A DNA stretch of 64,000 nt from Bog-756 sp963837805 (GTDB lineage Bacteria; Actinomycetota; Acidimicrobiia; Acidimicrobiales; RAAP-2): positions 186,001-250,000 of the forward strand of contig CAWIOU010000023.1 of NCBI GenBank assembly GCA_963837805.1, read 5' to 3'. This document shows positions 1-8,674 of the stretch, piece after piece. Position numbers and translations under genes: made by a program. Position 1 is the stretch's first letter, and the number at the start of each line of letters is the position of its first letter. The notes below the pieces were generated by a model. That model made no database searches. It was not told the DNA's origin and saw nothing but the letters and a program-made list of their open reading frames with translations.

Positions 1-44
1 GCAACCGGGTGCGGTTATGGCCATTGGGGGTTAATACTGGATAG

Positions 45-527
45 GTGGTCACCCCCACATTCTCGGACTCCATCGTGATCGCCCGCCGACGCGACGTCCT
101 CTACGACCTGGTCTCCGATGTCACCCGCATAGGCGAGTGGAGCCCCATCTGCACGACATGCTGGTGGGACTTGGGTGATGGGCCGCGCGCGGGTGCTTGG
201 TTCACCGGTAGGAATGAGCCCCGGAAAGGATCGGGGGATCCGCGATCCCCGTGGGAGACCCGCGCCGAAGTGACCGTGGCCCACCGCGGGCGGGAGTTCA
301 CGTTCGTCGTGGGAGGGTCCTGGATCCGATGGTCGTATAAGTTCGCCGATGCACTCGGCGGGACCCAAGTAACGGAGACCTGGACGTGCCTACCGCAGGG
401 GATTAAAAGGTTCCGCGAACGGTTCGGTGACGACGCCGATGACCAGATCACTCAGCGGGCCGGTGGCGCCTATCTGGGGATGGCGGAGACCCTGGCCGCG
501 ATCAAGAGGGTGGCGGAAGAGGAATAG
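45..527 (+). CDS. SRPBCC-family protein (START-like hydrophobic-pocket fold)
   Basis: This 160-residue protein looks like a polyketide cyclase/dehydrase-type SRPBCC protein. Members bind a hydrophobic ligand in a helix-grip fold, and many have unknown substrates. The N-terminal SIVIARRRDVLYDLVSDVTR followed by IGEWSP is the usual first strand, helix and tryptophan turn of the family. The alternating strands near residues 75-120 and a long C-terminal helix also fit. The start is GTG at 45, with no clear Shine-Dalgarno in the 44 bases available. It stands alone at the window edge, so context does not suggest a ligand. The family call is fairly safe and the function is unknown. Confidence 0.7.
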   Translation: MVTPTFSDSIVIARRRDVLYDLVSDVTRIGEWSPICTTCWWDLGDGPRAGAWFTGRNEPRKGSGDPRSPWETRAEVTVAHRGREFTFVVGGSWIRWSYKFADALGGTQVTETWTCLPQGIKRFRERFGDDADDQITQRAGGAYLGMAETLAAIKRVAEEE

Positions 528-780
528 ACGGGGGAACCGCAAGGCTCGGTACTTCTTTGACTCTGTGACCGTCGATCGAACGGGCTGGATTGTGGAAGAT
601 CCGAACGACTTGGGTGGCGTCTTGGGTGCCAGATCTTCTCCCTTCCTCCACTCGCCCGCCTCGGCTAACAATGGGGCCAACAGCCGCGGAGTCTCGATTC
701 CATCGCTAGGACCCAGGCCTGACCTCCAATCTATTGATCGTGGCGGGTTTGCCGAATTCGGAAGCGGTTGGGTCGTTGGC

Positions 781-1071
781 ATGAGGATTATGCGTCTGGT
801 TCTCCTCTCCCTTCTCGTAGTCGGGTTGACCGCGGTGACCGTCATCGATGCCGACGGTGATCCGGCTACCGCGAATCTGCCGCTGATCACACTTGGCAGC
901 GAGTCGGCCGTGCCGTCAGAGGCTGCGGTCCATCTCAATGGGATGGACCCCGGCGACTCCTCGGGCACAGCGCCGCCCGGACCCAGCGCAACCCATCACC
1001 GTCTCGTCGCTGCCCTCGCCCAAAGGCTACGCCGCCTGCACTTTCGCAGAGCACCCATTCGAGGGCCCTGA
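781..1071 (+). CDS. Possible small secreted protein, perhaps frame-broken
   Basis: The ATG at 781 opens a 96-codon frame that begins MRIMRLVLLSLLVVGL, a plausible signal peptide, followed by a low-complexity stretch. After about residue 62 the frame becomes arginine-rich and unlike a folded protein. The +2 frame over 990-1170 instead reads like ordinary protein (PITVSSLPSPKGYAACTF and onward to a stop at 1171). A one-base frameshift near 980-995 could therefore have split a secreted protein ending at 1171. I do not recognise a family. It may simply be non-coding sequence with a chance signal-like start. The stretch 528-780 before it shows no gene. Confidence 0.25.
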   Translation: MRIMRLVLLSLLVVGLTAVTVIDADGDPATANLPLITLGSESAVPSEAAVHLNGMDPGDSSGTAPPGPSATHHRLVAALAQRLRRLHFRRAPIRGP

Positions 1072-1257
1072 CCGCCTGTTCCGCAGGAAGCCAACTGTCG
1101 TGGATCCATCCACGTCCCTCAACGGAGCAATCGCGGTCTCATGCGAACCTGAGACCTTGACAGCGCCTTGATTCATTCAAGCCTTTCTGCTGCCCGAATT
1201 AGCTGAACACGAGAGTGTCCGGGTGGCTCACACGCACACACTTCGAGGAGGATCAAC

Positions 1258-2319
1258 ATGCCTACGATTGACGAAGAGAAACTCATGGAGTTCATGGGCA
1301 AGGCGGTGACCGACATGTCCGCCGCCATCTCTGTGGAATTGATGACCATCGGCGACAAGCTGGGTCTCTACAAGGCAATGGCAGGGGCAGGTCCCCTGAC
1401 CTCGACGCAAATTGCCGAACGCACGGACACCAGCGAGCGCTATGTGCGCGAGTGGCTCGGCAATCAGGTGGCGGGCGGCTACATCACCTATGACCCGCCA
1501 ACCACCACCTACGAGCTACCCGACGAACACGCTTTCGCCCTGGCCGACGAGGACAGCCCGGTCTTCCTTGGCGGCGCCTTCGACCTGATGGCCGCCTGCT
1601 GGGGTTCGGAAGACCGGATCCTCGACGCATTCCGCACGGGCGAAGGTGTGGGCTGGCATGAGCACCACCCTCGGCTGTTCGCCGGAACTGAACGGTTCTT
1701 TCGGCCTGGCTATCGGGCGAATCTGACTTCGGCGTGGGTACCATCCCTGGAGGGAGTCCAGAAGAAGCTGGAGGACGGGGCCCTTGTGGCCGACGTCGGG
1801 TGCGGTCACGGTGCGTCGGCCATCATCATGGCCCAGGCATATCCGAACTCCCGGTTCGTCGGCTTCGACTACCACGAGGCGTCGATCGACACGGCGCGGA
1901 AGCGGGCCGTCGAGGCCGGCGTCGCTGACCGGGTCGAATTCAGTGTCGCGTCGGCCAAGGAATACACCGGAAGCGACTATGACCTGGTGTGCTTCTTTGA
2001 CTGCCTGCACGACATGGGTGATCCACTCGGAGCAGCGGCACACGCGTGGGATTCGCTCGCCGCAGATGGCACCGTCCTGCTCGTAGAGCCGTATGCCAAT
2101 GATGCGCTTGAGGAGAACATCAACCCCGTGGGTCGGATGTTCTATGGGGCGTCGACCCTCCTTTGCACCCCGGCATCGCTGTCCCAGGAGGTCGGAACGG
2201 CTTTGGGTGCCCAAGCGGGGGAAGATCGGTTGCGACAGCTCTTTGCGGACGCGGGGTACCGTTCATTTCGTCGGACGACGGAGACCCCGTTCAACCTCGT
2301 GCTGGAGGCAAGGCCCTAG
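1258..2319 (+). CDS. Class I SAM-dependent methyltransferase with N-terminal winged helix
   Basis: The 353-residue protein has two parts. Residues about 20-90 form a winged-helix dimerisation domain of the kind seen in O-methyltransferases and Rv2258c-like proteins (DKLGLYKAMAGAGPLT, then ERYVREWL). The Rossmann methyltransferase domain follows, with SAM motif I ADVGCGHGA at 178-186, an acidic post-I region (VGFDYHEAS) and DLVCFFDCLHDM as motif IV. It should transfer a methyl group from SAM to a small molecule. The ATG at 1258 has a strong GAGGAGG Shine-Dalgarno a few bases upstream. A 99-residue ABM-like protein lies 113 bases downstream on the same strand. The substrate is unknown. Confidence 0.85.
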   Translation: MPTIDEEKLMEFMGKAVTDMSAAISVELMTIGDKLGLYKAMAGAGPLTSTQIAERTDTSERYVREWLGNQVAGGYITYDPPTTTYELPDEHAFALADEDSPVFLGGAFDLMAACWGSEDRILDAFRTGEGVGWHEHHPRLFAGTERFFRPGYRANLTSAWVPSLEGVQKKLEDGALVADVGCGHGASAIIMAQAYPNSRFVGFDYHEASIDTARKRAVEAGVADRVEFSVASAKEYTGSDYDLVCFFDCLHDMGDPLGAAAHAWDSLAADGTVLLVEPYANDALEENINPVGRMFYGASTLLCTPASLSQEVGTALGAQAGEDRLRQLFADAGYRSFRRTTETPFNLVLEARP

Positions 2320-2432
2320 GGCGCGTTGTGCGCTACGACCGTACCGAAACGGTCGTAAAGGTCGTCCAGTCGTCCCTGAACGTAGCTCCCCTCGGGGCCC
2401 GTTCAAATCATTCGAACTACTAGGAAGAAGTC

Positions 2433-2732
2433 ATGTCATCATTCATCCAGATCATGCAGTTGCGGACGTCCAAGATTGACGAGATCCGGGCGGCCGTCGA
2501 CGAGTGGCAGAAGGCCACCGAGGGCAAACGCACGGTAGGGCGGAGCGCGGTCTGCCAGGACCGTGACAACCCGGGCCGCTATATGGTCGTTGTCTTCTTC
2601 GACTCCTACGAAGACGCAATGAAGAATTCGGCGCTCCCCGAGACAGATGCACTTTCGAAGAAGACGACGGCCCTGTCTGACGGTCCCCCCAAATTCGTCA
2701 ACCTCGACATCATCGAAGAACGCCTCGTATAA
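2433..2732 (+). CDS. Small dimeric alpha/beta-barrel (ABM-like) protein
   Basis: This 99-residue protein has the size and pattern of ferredoxin-like dimeric barrels such as antibiotic biosynthesis monooxygenases. It starts with a strand (FIQIMQLRT), then a helix (KIDEIRAAVDEWQKAT), a central strand (GRYMVVVFFDSYEDAMKNS) and a last helix (PETDALSKKTTALS). ATG 2433 has AGGAAG just upstream. It follows the methyltransferase on the same strand, so the two may be co-transcribed and act on the same metabolite, though the 113-base gap weakens that. Many proteins of this type are of unknown function and some bind haem or aromatic compounds. No cofactor ligand can be assigned from the sequence. Confidence 0.65.
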   Translation: MSSFIQIMQLRTSKIDEIRAAVDEWQKATEGKRTVGRSAVCQDRDNPGRYMVVVFFDSYEDAMKNSALPETDALSKKTTALSDGPPKFVNLDIIEERLV

Positions 2733-2917
2733 CCCATTGACGCTTGGGGATCATTCCCTAACACATATCCAGCGGAGACTAAAAGACTCTGCCTTTCAGG
2801 GTTGTTGCCATGGTCGAGCGTATAGGGCCGGACCGAGCTGTGCTCTGTCCCAGAACGCCGAATATGCCCTGCCCACGACCGGCGCTTTGGGGTGAGGTCG
2901 TCCTCGGCCTCGCCGGA

Positions 2918-3805
2918 CTAGTGCTTTAGGCGCCGCCCGGTGACCAGCCATGCACCAGCCCCGAACCGTGCACCCACACCGGGCTCGTAGCGCTCGGTGA
3001 GGGACGAACGGACACCTTCGACCACCTCGTCATGGTGGTCACTCCCTGCGAGGCCGATAAGTCCTCGGACCATCCCCATCCCGAGGAGGAAGTCCATCGA
3101 CTGATCGACCGTGCCGCCCCCACCTATAAGGATGGTCGGTGCGAGCGGCTCGAAGACCACATCGGTGAATCCCGCAGATTCGAGGAGCGCTGTTGTCTCC
3201 TTCCGGTCCTTGAGCGCGAACATCCCCGGCCCCATTGCGAGGCCGCCGAACTCGGGGATCTCGACGTAGTTCGCCACCTCATTGGCAACGACAGTGAGCC
3301 ATTCGTTAGCGGTGAGAGCCTGCCAGCTTACGAATGCGAGTTGGCCGTCGGGAGCAAGCGAGCGTCGCAAGTTCGAGAATGCCCCGACCGGGTCATCGAA
3401 AAACATGAGCCCGAACTGACTGACTATCAGGTCGAACGTGCCCGACGCGAAGGCGTGGGTCTGGGCATCGCCGACGATGAACTCGACGTTTTCGATGTGC
3501 GCTGTTTGGGCCCGCCCGGACGCGACCTCCGTCAGCGGCACCGATATGTCGAGACCGACCGCCGAGTGGAAGATACCTGATGCCGCGAGGGTGAGCGCTC
3601 CGCAGCCACAGCCCACATCGAGCAAGGAGCAATGGGGCTTCAGTCGGACCTGATCAAGTAGCGCCTCGGTGATCGGCGCTAGTTGGCGGTCGTAGCGGTC
3701 GGCATGGTCGACGTAATGCACCGACTCGCCGCCGTTCCACGCTTCAGACTGGCTCCTGTTAGGTAGCATTAGTGGTCCTCGGGCGGGGAGCGTCTCGACC
3801 GTCAT
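2918..3805 (-). CDS. Class I SAM-dependent methyltransferase (UbiE-like)
   Basis: The 295-residue protein carries LLDVGCGCGAL (SAM motif I, about residues 61-71), an acidic AVGLDIS (post-I) and DAQTHAFASGTFDLIVSQFG (motifs III-IV). The N-terminal QSEAWNGGESVHYV is the signature of a methyltransferase subgroup that starts NRSQSEAWNG or similar. For that reason the internal ATG giving MLPNRSQSEAW (start near 3769) is a credible alternative to the ATG at 3805. The C-terminal region (about 200-295) is helical and probably covers the substrate. It is convergent with the ABM-like gene. The substrate is unknown. Confidence 0.8.
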   Translation of the reverse strand: MTVETLPARGPLMLPNRSQSEAWNGGESVHYVDHADRYDRQLAPITEALLDQVRLKPHCSLLDVGCGCGALTLAASGIFHSAVGLDISVPLTEVASGRAQTAHIENVEFIVGDAQTHAFASGTFDLIVSQFGLMFFDDPVGAFSNLRRSLAPDGQLAFVSWQALTANEWLTVVANEVANYVEIPEFGGLAMGPGMFALKDRKETTALLESAGFTDVVFEPLAPTILIGGGGTVDQSMDFLLGMGMVRGLIGLAGSDHHDEVVEGVRSSLTERYEPGVGARFGAGAWLVTGRRLKH

Positions 3806-3871
3806 CGTGGCATGTCGGTGAGACCGAGGTCCAGATCACAATATTCCGGATCATGTATCCCATACCACCGG

Positions 3872-4174
3872 CTATACGGGTGATGTCGGCGGCTTCCAGG
3901 TCCTATTTGGATCGTCCCAATCTGGACTCGGAGGACACTGCCAGCCGTACCCCTGGTCTTGGGCTGTCGCTTCGCCCCCTGCCAGACAGTCCTGGTGCAG
4001 GACCACCAACTTGGCCTTGGCACCCGGTATCGGTCCGACCGACTGGCTTAGGTAGAGAACGGCGTTCGGCGAGGTGAAGGGTGCACCAGGGACAGGCGTC
4101 CCGCAGACGACGCAGAAGACGCCACCCTTGGATCCATTTCGCTTCCACATATCCCCGTCGAGTAATGATCCCAC
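3872..4174 (-). CDS. Small hypothetical protein with C-x2-C ... H-x2-C zinc-ligand pattern
   Basis: I do not recognise a named family. The protein of about 100 residues has CVVC near residues 21-24 and HQDC near 60, a C-C-H-C set that could hold one zinc ion in a treble-clef-like knuckle. A short strand-rich segment (NAVLYLSQSVGPIPGAKAKL) lies between the pairs. The tail is rich in Trp, Pro and Asp. The start is uncertain: GTG 4174 gives the longest frame, while ATG 4150 begins MWKRNGSKGG and keeps all ligands. It lies upstream of the minus-strand methyltransferase, 66 bases away. The codon pattern looks coding in this frame and poor in the others. The stretch 4175-4448 shows no gene. Confidence 0.45.
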   Translation of the reverse strand: MGSLLDGDMWKRNGSKGGVFCVVCGTPVPGAPFTSPNAVLYLSQSVGPIPGAKAKLVVLHQDCLAGGEATAQDQGYGWQCPPSPDWDDPNRTWKPPTSPV

Positions 4175-4448
4175 CTGCTCAGTTTATGGCGATTAACCAA
4201 GTCCGAGTGTCCCCGACCATCGGGTCAGGGCCGGACAAGCCCAAGTCTGGCAGGATGCGACAGTGCCAGGAACAACCGGTGTCAGCGGACTACCGATTCA
4301 ACCGACTGAGGCTGCATGTCGTGGATAGGCTGGTCACTAGTGCGTGGTTCGGTTCAAACCGTCCCATATCGGATCAGTAGGAACTGTTAGCCGATACAAG
4401 AAGGGTGGCCGAGGTCGATGCTCAGTGCTCTCAAGATCAGCTCGCCGT

Positions 4449-5822
4449 TCAACGCACACCAAACGAACTGATCTGGTAGACCGGGTTCCCAATCACCCCC
4501 AGCATGCCCGGTGGCGTATATCCCGAGGAAATACAGACAGGGAAGTCGTAGTTGATGATGACTCTCTTGTAGTACCCCGGGGCCACCTCCGGACCCCAAC
4601 CGTACCGATCGCTCGTCTGAAGCAGCATTCCCTTTAGGGGCGAGTTGGTAACCGAATCGGTGATGTCTCCACACATGACGGGCGTTCCGCCAACTCCCAC
4701 CAACCATTGGTCTTCCGGTGAAGGACTCTGAAATCGGGAAGTTGCCGAGACCTCGCCATCGTCGCCGATGTATCCCTGGGGCCGGGCGGCAATGTGTTGA
4801 CCTTGCTGGCTCGTTAGTTGGCCCGGGACAAAGACGTCTGGACTCGGGGCGGTACCAGTATCTCTCCATGTCGTGTAGTAGTTCGTCAGATGGTTGAACC
4901 AAACGGCGGTCGGGAGGAAGCTCGACGCGGTTATAACGTCGTACCCTTCGGCGTCGACGTCTGGATAGGGGATCGACAGATCAGGTGTGGATCCGTCCCC
5001 TCCGATGAGGAAGGCAATCTTCCACGAGTCCGTGGGTCCTGACCGAGTCATGACCATGAAGCCGTTGGATGCCCCCGTGGAGCTGGGGACGGCCGCAATC
5101 GAGGCTGCAAAGTAAATAGGCCAGGATTGTTGTCGAGGGACGTACACCTTGACCGCTTCTGCCGGACGCGGAGAGATGAATTCGGTCCGGCCAAGGCCAT
5201 ACTGGAGGCTTCTGAGATATTCGGTGTCCTCGGCGGCAGGTGGGCCAGTTTCTATTTGTCCAAGCACCCCTAGTCGGCGATGGACGAGGGCATCCTCCCG
5301 TGTCGTCCACAATGCCGTGGCCACTTCGGTTGCCTGGAATGGAGTGATCAGAGGACCAGTCGGTTGGGACAGAGTCAGAACCGGGCTCAGCGACTGCTTC
5401 GAGAGATCTAGTGGAAGCCGCGGATAGGGCGCCGTGTTGAATGGACCGGACGCCTGACGAACTCCGATACCGACTGCAGCAAGAACCAAGAGGGAGACCG
5501 CTACGACGAGCGCGACGATGAATCCCGTCCGGAGGTGACGTTGCCGGCGCGGTTGTTCCGCCGGGGCGCTCCAAGGGCTTGGCCCTCCGTAAGAATCTCC
5601 CGGCGGGGAGAACTGAGGAAACTGTGGGAGGCCAGCGGGAGGGCTTGGCCACGGTCTTGGCGGAGGTGACCAAGTCTCCGCGGACTGCCAGGACGGGTTC
5701 CCAGCTGTTGGAGGGTGGTCTCTGGGAGGTGGCGAGGACCTTGCGGAAGGATGGAGTTCGGGCGCGTACCACTTTCCGTCGCTCGCTTGCCACCAGCCTG
5801 GGCCGGGGGCTGTATCACTCAT
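4449..5822 (-). CDS. DUF2510-domain single-pass membrane protein
   Basis: Residues 1-25 (GPGWWQASDGKWYAPELHP) are a DUF2510 domain, a short Trp-rich motif common at the cytoplasmic N-terminus of actinobacterial membrane proteins. A proline-rich linker of about 70 residues follows. One transmembrane helix lies at about 100-121, flanked by RRQRHLR on the cytoplasmic side. The remaining 330 residues should lie outside the membrane and look like a mixed alpha/beta domain. I do not recognise that domain. The gene stands alone, with no close neighbour on its strand. It may be a cell-surface or sensing protein, but nothing in the sequence fixes the role. Confidence 0.7.
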   Translation of the reverse strand: MSDTAPGPGWWQASDGKWYAPELHPSARSSPPPRDHPPTAGNPSWQSAETWSPPPRPWPSPPAGLPQFPQFSPPGDSYGGPSPWSAPAEQPRRQRHLRTGFIVALVVAVSLLVLAAVGIGVRQASGPFNTAPYPRLPLDLSKQSLSPVLTLSQPTGPLITPFQATEVATALWTTREDALVHRRLGVLGQIETGPPAAEDTEYLRSLQYGLGRTEFISPRPAEAVKVYVPRQQSWPIYFAASIAAVPSSTGASNGFMVMTRSGPTDSWKIAFLIGGDGSTPDLSIPYPDVDAEGYDVITASSFLPTAVWFNHLTNYYTTWRDTGTAPSPDVFVPGQLTSQQGQHIAARPQGYIGDDGEVSATSRFQSPSPEDQWLVGVGGTPVMCGDITDSVTNSPLKGMLLQTSDRYGWGPEVAPGYYKRVIINYDFPVCISSGYTPPGMLGVIGNPVYQISSFGVR

Positions 5823-6149
5823 CGTCGTGGTGCGCCTGAATCACTCATCAGACCATGTTTCGGCGTCATAAGCGCCTCGCTGAAGGACAAAACGACGCGG
5901 CCGGCAGCCGTCAGATATCCCATGCATTCATTCCACTCTCGCAAAGCTCCTCGTGAGCAGCTGTGTCGAGCGCCGCCGACCCGCACATTGTGCGAGCTCA
6001 GACGGTGTCCTTAACACCGGCTCAGGGTCGCGTTATCTGCATTGGTGCACTGGTGGCTGCTCGCGGTCAGCTAACTGCCCCCGACCAGGCACTACCGGGC
6101 TACCTTTCGGGGTGGTCGGTTGGCGGGCCGATCCGGGTGAGGGTACGGC
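5823..6149. other. Intergenic stretch with no supported gene
   Basis: This stretch separates the starts or ends of two minus-strand genes. Short open frames exist on both strands but none has a good ribosome site, a balanced composition or a recognisable motif. I see no tRNA, strong hairpin with a U-run or repeat here. It may hold the promoter of the DUF2510 gene, but no convincing -35/-10 pair stands out. Confidence 0.5.
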
Positions 6150-6314
6150 CTAGCGATGCTCAGGGTGCTTCGAGTGCTCGTAGCAGTAGCGCATGTCGCA
6201 TTTTGTGCACTTGGTCTGCGCCATCTTGATGCAAGCGGAGCTCGAGCACAGCCCGCCAGCCGAACTGAACGACCCCAGGATCTTGGAATCAGCCACCGAC
6301 TCCGTAACCGGCAT
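6150..6314 (-). CDS. 54-residue protein with an AN1-like zinc finger
   Basis: The frame from ATG 6314 codes for a 54-residue protein whose C-terminal half is a dense metal-ligand array: C23, C28, C36, C39, C44, H47 and H53. The second half, C-x2-C-x4-C-x2-H-x5-H, matches the core of AN1-type zinc fingers. In those, a first C-x2-C pair supplies the other ligands; here that pair is C-x4-C. The longer frame starting at 6416 adds a low-complexity arginine/proline stretch and seems less likely. The Shine-Dalgarno is weak. AN1 fingers are mainly eukaryotic and sparse in prokaryotes. The role is unknown. Confidence 0.5.
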   Translation of the reverse strand: MPVTESVADSKILGSFSSAGGLCSSSACIKMAQTKCTKCDMRYCYEHSKHPEHR

Positions 6315-6534
6315 AATTTGAAGCCTACGCTCCGGGTGTCGCGTGTCAATGGCCGGTTCCAGCTGCTCGGGACGAGCCCCGCCCCCCGGTCGGGCCAGTG
6401 AGCGGAATCCCCCCAACTACTGCGACTGACCCGACACCCTCAGGCATAACACCTGCCCAGGGCAAATGACAGGGTACAAAGTCCCTATACAGAAACGGGC
6501 AGAGTGAAGAAGGATGGGCTGGTAAGGGAGCGTG

Positions 6535-6756
6535 ATGAACGAGAGCGAGATTGAGGTACAACGTCAGCAGAAGATGAAGAAGCTGCGAGAGGCCCGCGAG
6601 GCATACCGAACTCTGGCCACTTCAACCGATCCGCTCACGTCCCGGCAGGTGCCGCGCTTACTGAGCGATCAGTTGAAGGTCCGCCAGGATGCCATCAAGA
6701 CGGCAGAATCCGACCTCAGGACCTTCAACCAGGAGCACCCCCGTACCGTCGAATAG
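6535..6756 (+). CDS. Small coiled-coil hypothetical protein
   Basis: This 73-residue protein is almost wholly helical and charged. Residues about 3-27 (SEIEVQRQQKMKKLREAREA) and 40-65 form two heptad-like helices around a short TSTDPLTSRQ turn, so a helical hairpin or dimeric coiled coil is likely. AAGGGAG lies four bases before ATG 6535, which makes this start better than the GTG three bases earlier. No family is recognised and no neighbour points to a function. It is small but has a good ribosome site and a coding-like composition. Confidence 0.5.
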   Translation: MNESEIEVQRQQKMKKLREAREAYRTLATSTDPLTSRQVPRLLSDQLKVRQDAIKTAESDLRTFNQEHPRTVE

Positions 6757-6975
6757 CGGCTCTGAGAAGCTCGTAAGGGTGTCGCCTATCACCGGGTCAG
6801 GGTGTCACCGACCGACACCTGTGGGCGTGTGGAAAACCCGGGGGAGCCTGTCCCGCAAGCGACCGCAGTTTGCCCAATCCGCAACCTCGGGTAAGCCTCA
6901 GCCTGGTCACTTTTCGCGGGTGCGGATTCCACCTCGGAGCTTGCCATCAGAACTTCATCGCCTTAGCTTTGAATC

Positions 6976-7347
6976 ATGGCAATGACGACGAGGGTTCTGA
7001 GTGTCTCCATTCCAGTTACCGATCAAGATGCTGCCCTGCGGTTCTATGTCGACGTACTTGGCTGCGAGCTGAGAACCGATCGTGAAGTTTGGCCAGGAGC
7101 ACGGCTGGTCGAGGTGGTGCCGCCCGGTTCCGATGTCGGGCTCGTGCTGTTGCCACAAAATAGTGAGATTCCGATGGCAGTTCGCATGGGGACTAGTGAC
7201 GCTGAAGCCGCCCACCGACGACTTCAGAACGCAGACGTGCTCCTGCACAACGACGAAGTGATTCATCTGGATGGATCACCACCGATGTTCTTCTTCGCTG
7301 ATCCGGACGGCAATGGGCTGGTCTACCTACAGGAGCCAGACGACTGA
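6976..7347 (+). CDS. VOC-superfamily (glyoxalase/bleomycin resistance-like) protein
   Basis: The 123-residue protein has the two beta-alpha-beta-beta-beta units of the vicinal oxygen chelate fold. The first begins VLSVSIPVTDQDAALRFYVD near residue 7. The second ends PPMFFFADPDGNGLVYLQE, with DPDGN and the closing Glu in the usual metal-ligand place. Members include glyoxalases, extradiol dioxygenases and drug-binding resistance proteins, and the sequence alone does not choose among them. The start is ATG 6976 or ATG 6982. The left end of the IS110 element lies just downstream, in 7348-7627, but does not interrupt this gene. Confidence 0.75.
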   Translation: MAMTTRVLSVSIPVTDQDAALRFYVDVLGCELRTDREVWPGARLVEVVPPGSDVGLVLLPQNSEIPMAVRMGTSDAEAAHRRLQNADVLLHNDEVIHLDGSPPMFFFADPDGNGLVYLQEPDD

Positions 7348-7449
7348 GGGATGGGTGTCCCACCACAGTGATGATGTTCTGGTCGTCCAGGAGGGTCCAC
7401 CGCGTTGGCGATGGTCTCCAATAGGTTCGGAAGCGCTGGGAGATTCGGC

Positions 7450-7627
7450 CCTGACTTGAAGTTATGAGACATTCTCGGATGTCGTCGGCCGGGCTCTGCC
7501 AGCAGGACTAAAACGGCACGTCCCGTCCCAGAGGGGGTGATGGACCGACCTGCGACAACAGGCCGGACCGCCCGTCACTCCGATCGGGGACGGCCGTGCC
7601 ACCCCTCAACCGCTAAGGAAGGAAGGG
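7450..7627 (+). ncRNA. Candidate bridge-RNA region in the IS110 left flank
   Basis: IS110-group elements are known to express a structured bridge RNA from a non-coding flank, with internal loops that pair to target and donor DNA. The stretch before the transposase here is non-coding and long enough. It has short stems, for example CCTG-CGACAA-CAGG at 7549-7562 and a GGACGGCC/GTGCC segment near 7588-7600. I could not fold it reliably by eye or match loops to the element ends. The downstream flank 8675-8860, about 190 bases, is the other possible location. The call rests on family knowledge. Confidence 0.25.
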
Positions 7628-8674
7628 ATGGCCATGACCATCGTAGAACCTGTGCGCACCGTGACCGGTGGCGTCGACACTCACCTGGACGTCCATGTTG
7701 CCGCCGCACTCGACCCGTTGGGAGGTCTGCTCGGATCCCAACCCTTCGAGACGACCCCGACCGGTTACAAAGCCCTGCTGGTCTGGCTCGAGGGCTTCGG
7801 CGAGGTCGGGAAGGTAGGTGTGGAAGGGACCGGCTCTTACGGGGCGGGACTCGCCCGGTTCCTGCGCCGACGACGAGTCCAGGTCGTGGAGGTGGACCGG
7901 CCCAACCGACAGGTGCGACGTCGCCAGGGAAAGTCCGATCCACTCGACGCCATCGAGGCGGCCCGGGCCGCACTGTCGGGCCGGGCCCAGGGCAAAGCGA
8001 AGTCCCGAGACGGTGCCGTCGAGGCCATCCGGGTCCTGGTGGTGGCCAAGCGCTCTGCCCGACAAGCCCGGGTCAAGGCCCTCACCCAGGTCCGCCATCT
8101 GGGCAATACAGCTCCCGACCAGCTTCGATACCGCATGAAAGGACTGAGCGTCGCCGCCCTGGTCGCCGAAGGAGCGAAGCTCCGGCCGACCAGGTCCACC
8201 GACCCGGTGACCGCGGCCACGAGGGCGTCGCTCTCCTCGTTGGCCCACCGAATCCAAGCACTGGATCGCGAGATCGCCGAGCTCGACGCGATGATCGACC
8301 CCCTCGTGGCTGCCACGGCGCCCGACCTGCTCGCACTGTTCGGAGTCGGTCCGGACACCGCGGCTTCACTCTTGGTGACCGCCGGCGACAATCCCGAGCG
8401 TCTCCGCTCGGAGGCCGCCTGGGCCCACCTGTACGGTGTCTCCCCGCTGGAGGCGTCCTCGGGAAGAGTGACCCGCCACCGGTTGGACCGAGGCGGTGAC
8501 CGTCAGGCCAACAGTGCCCTGTGGCGCATCGTAATGGTCCGGATCGCCCACGATCCCGACACCACGGCCTATTTCGAACGACGCGTGAAGGAAGGGCGCA
8601 CCAAGCCCGAGGTCATCCGCATCCTGAAGCGCTACGTCGCCCGCGAGGTCTACCGCCACTTGCCTGGCGGCTAA
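7628..8674 (+). CDS. IS110-family transposase (DEDD recombinase)
   Basis: The 348-residue protein is a full-length IS110 transposase. The N-terminal RuvC-like DEDD domain starts GGVDTHLDVHVAAAL (first Asp near residue 16). VGVEGTGSYG (Glu near 65) and KSDPLDAIEAA (the two Asp near 102-106) follow. The C-terminal Transposase_20 (helix-hairpin-helix type) domain carries LLALFGVGPDTAASLL and the conserved Ser region AHLYGVSPLEASSGR. ATG 7628 has AAGGAAGGAAGG directly upstream; ATG 7634 is an alternative. The enzyme recombines the circular element into target DNA. There are no frameshifts, so it appears functional. Confidence 0.92.
   Translation: MAMTIVEPVRTVTGGVDTHLDVHVAAALDPLGGLLGSQPFETTPTGYKALLVWLEGFGEVGKVGVEGTGSYGAGLARFLRRRRVQVVEVDRPNRQVRRRQGKSDPLDAIEAARAALSGRAQGKAKSRDGAVEAIRVLVVAKRSARQARVKALTQVRHLGNTAPDQLRYRMKGLSVAALVAEGAKLRPTRSTDPVTAATRASLSSLAHRIQALDREIAELDAMIDPLVAATAPDLLALFGVGPDTAASLLVTAGDNPERLRSEAAWAHLYGVSPLEASSGRVTRHRLDRGGDRQANSALWRIVMVRIAHDPDTTAYFERRVKEGRTKPEVIRILKRYVAREVYRHLPGG

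Noticed and set aside
427..1071. Plus-strand frame of 214 codons
   Set aside because: Its first part overlaps the SRPBCC gene out of phase. Only the part from 781 has a signal-like sequence, and it is listed separately with low confidence.
7350..7480. Sequences resembling the ends of another IS (GGTGTCCCACC and TTATGAGACA)
   Set aside because: They are too short and I cannot match them to a defined element by eye.
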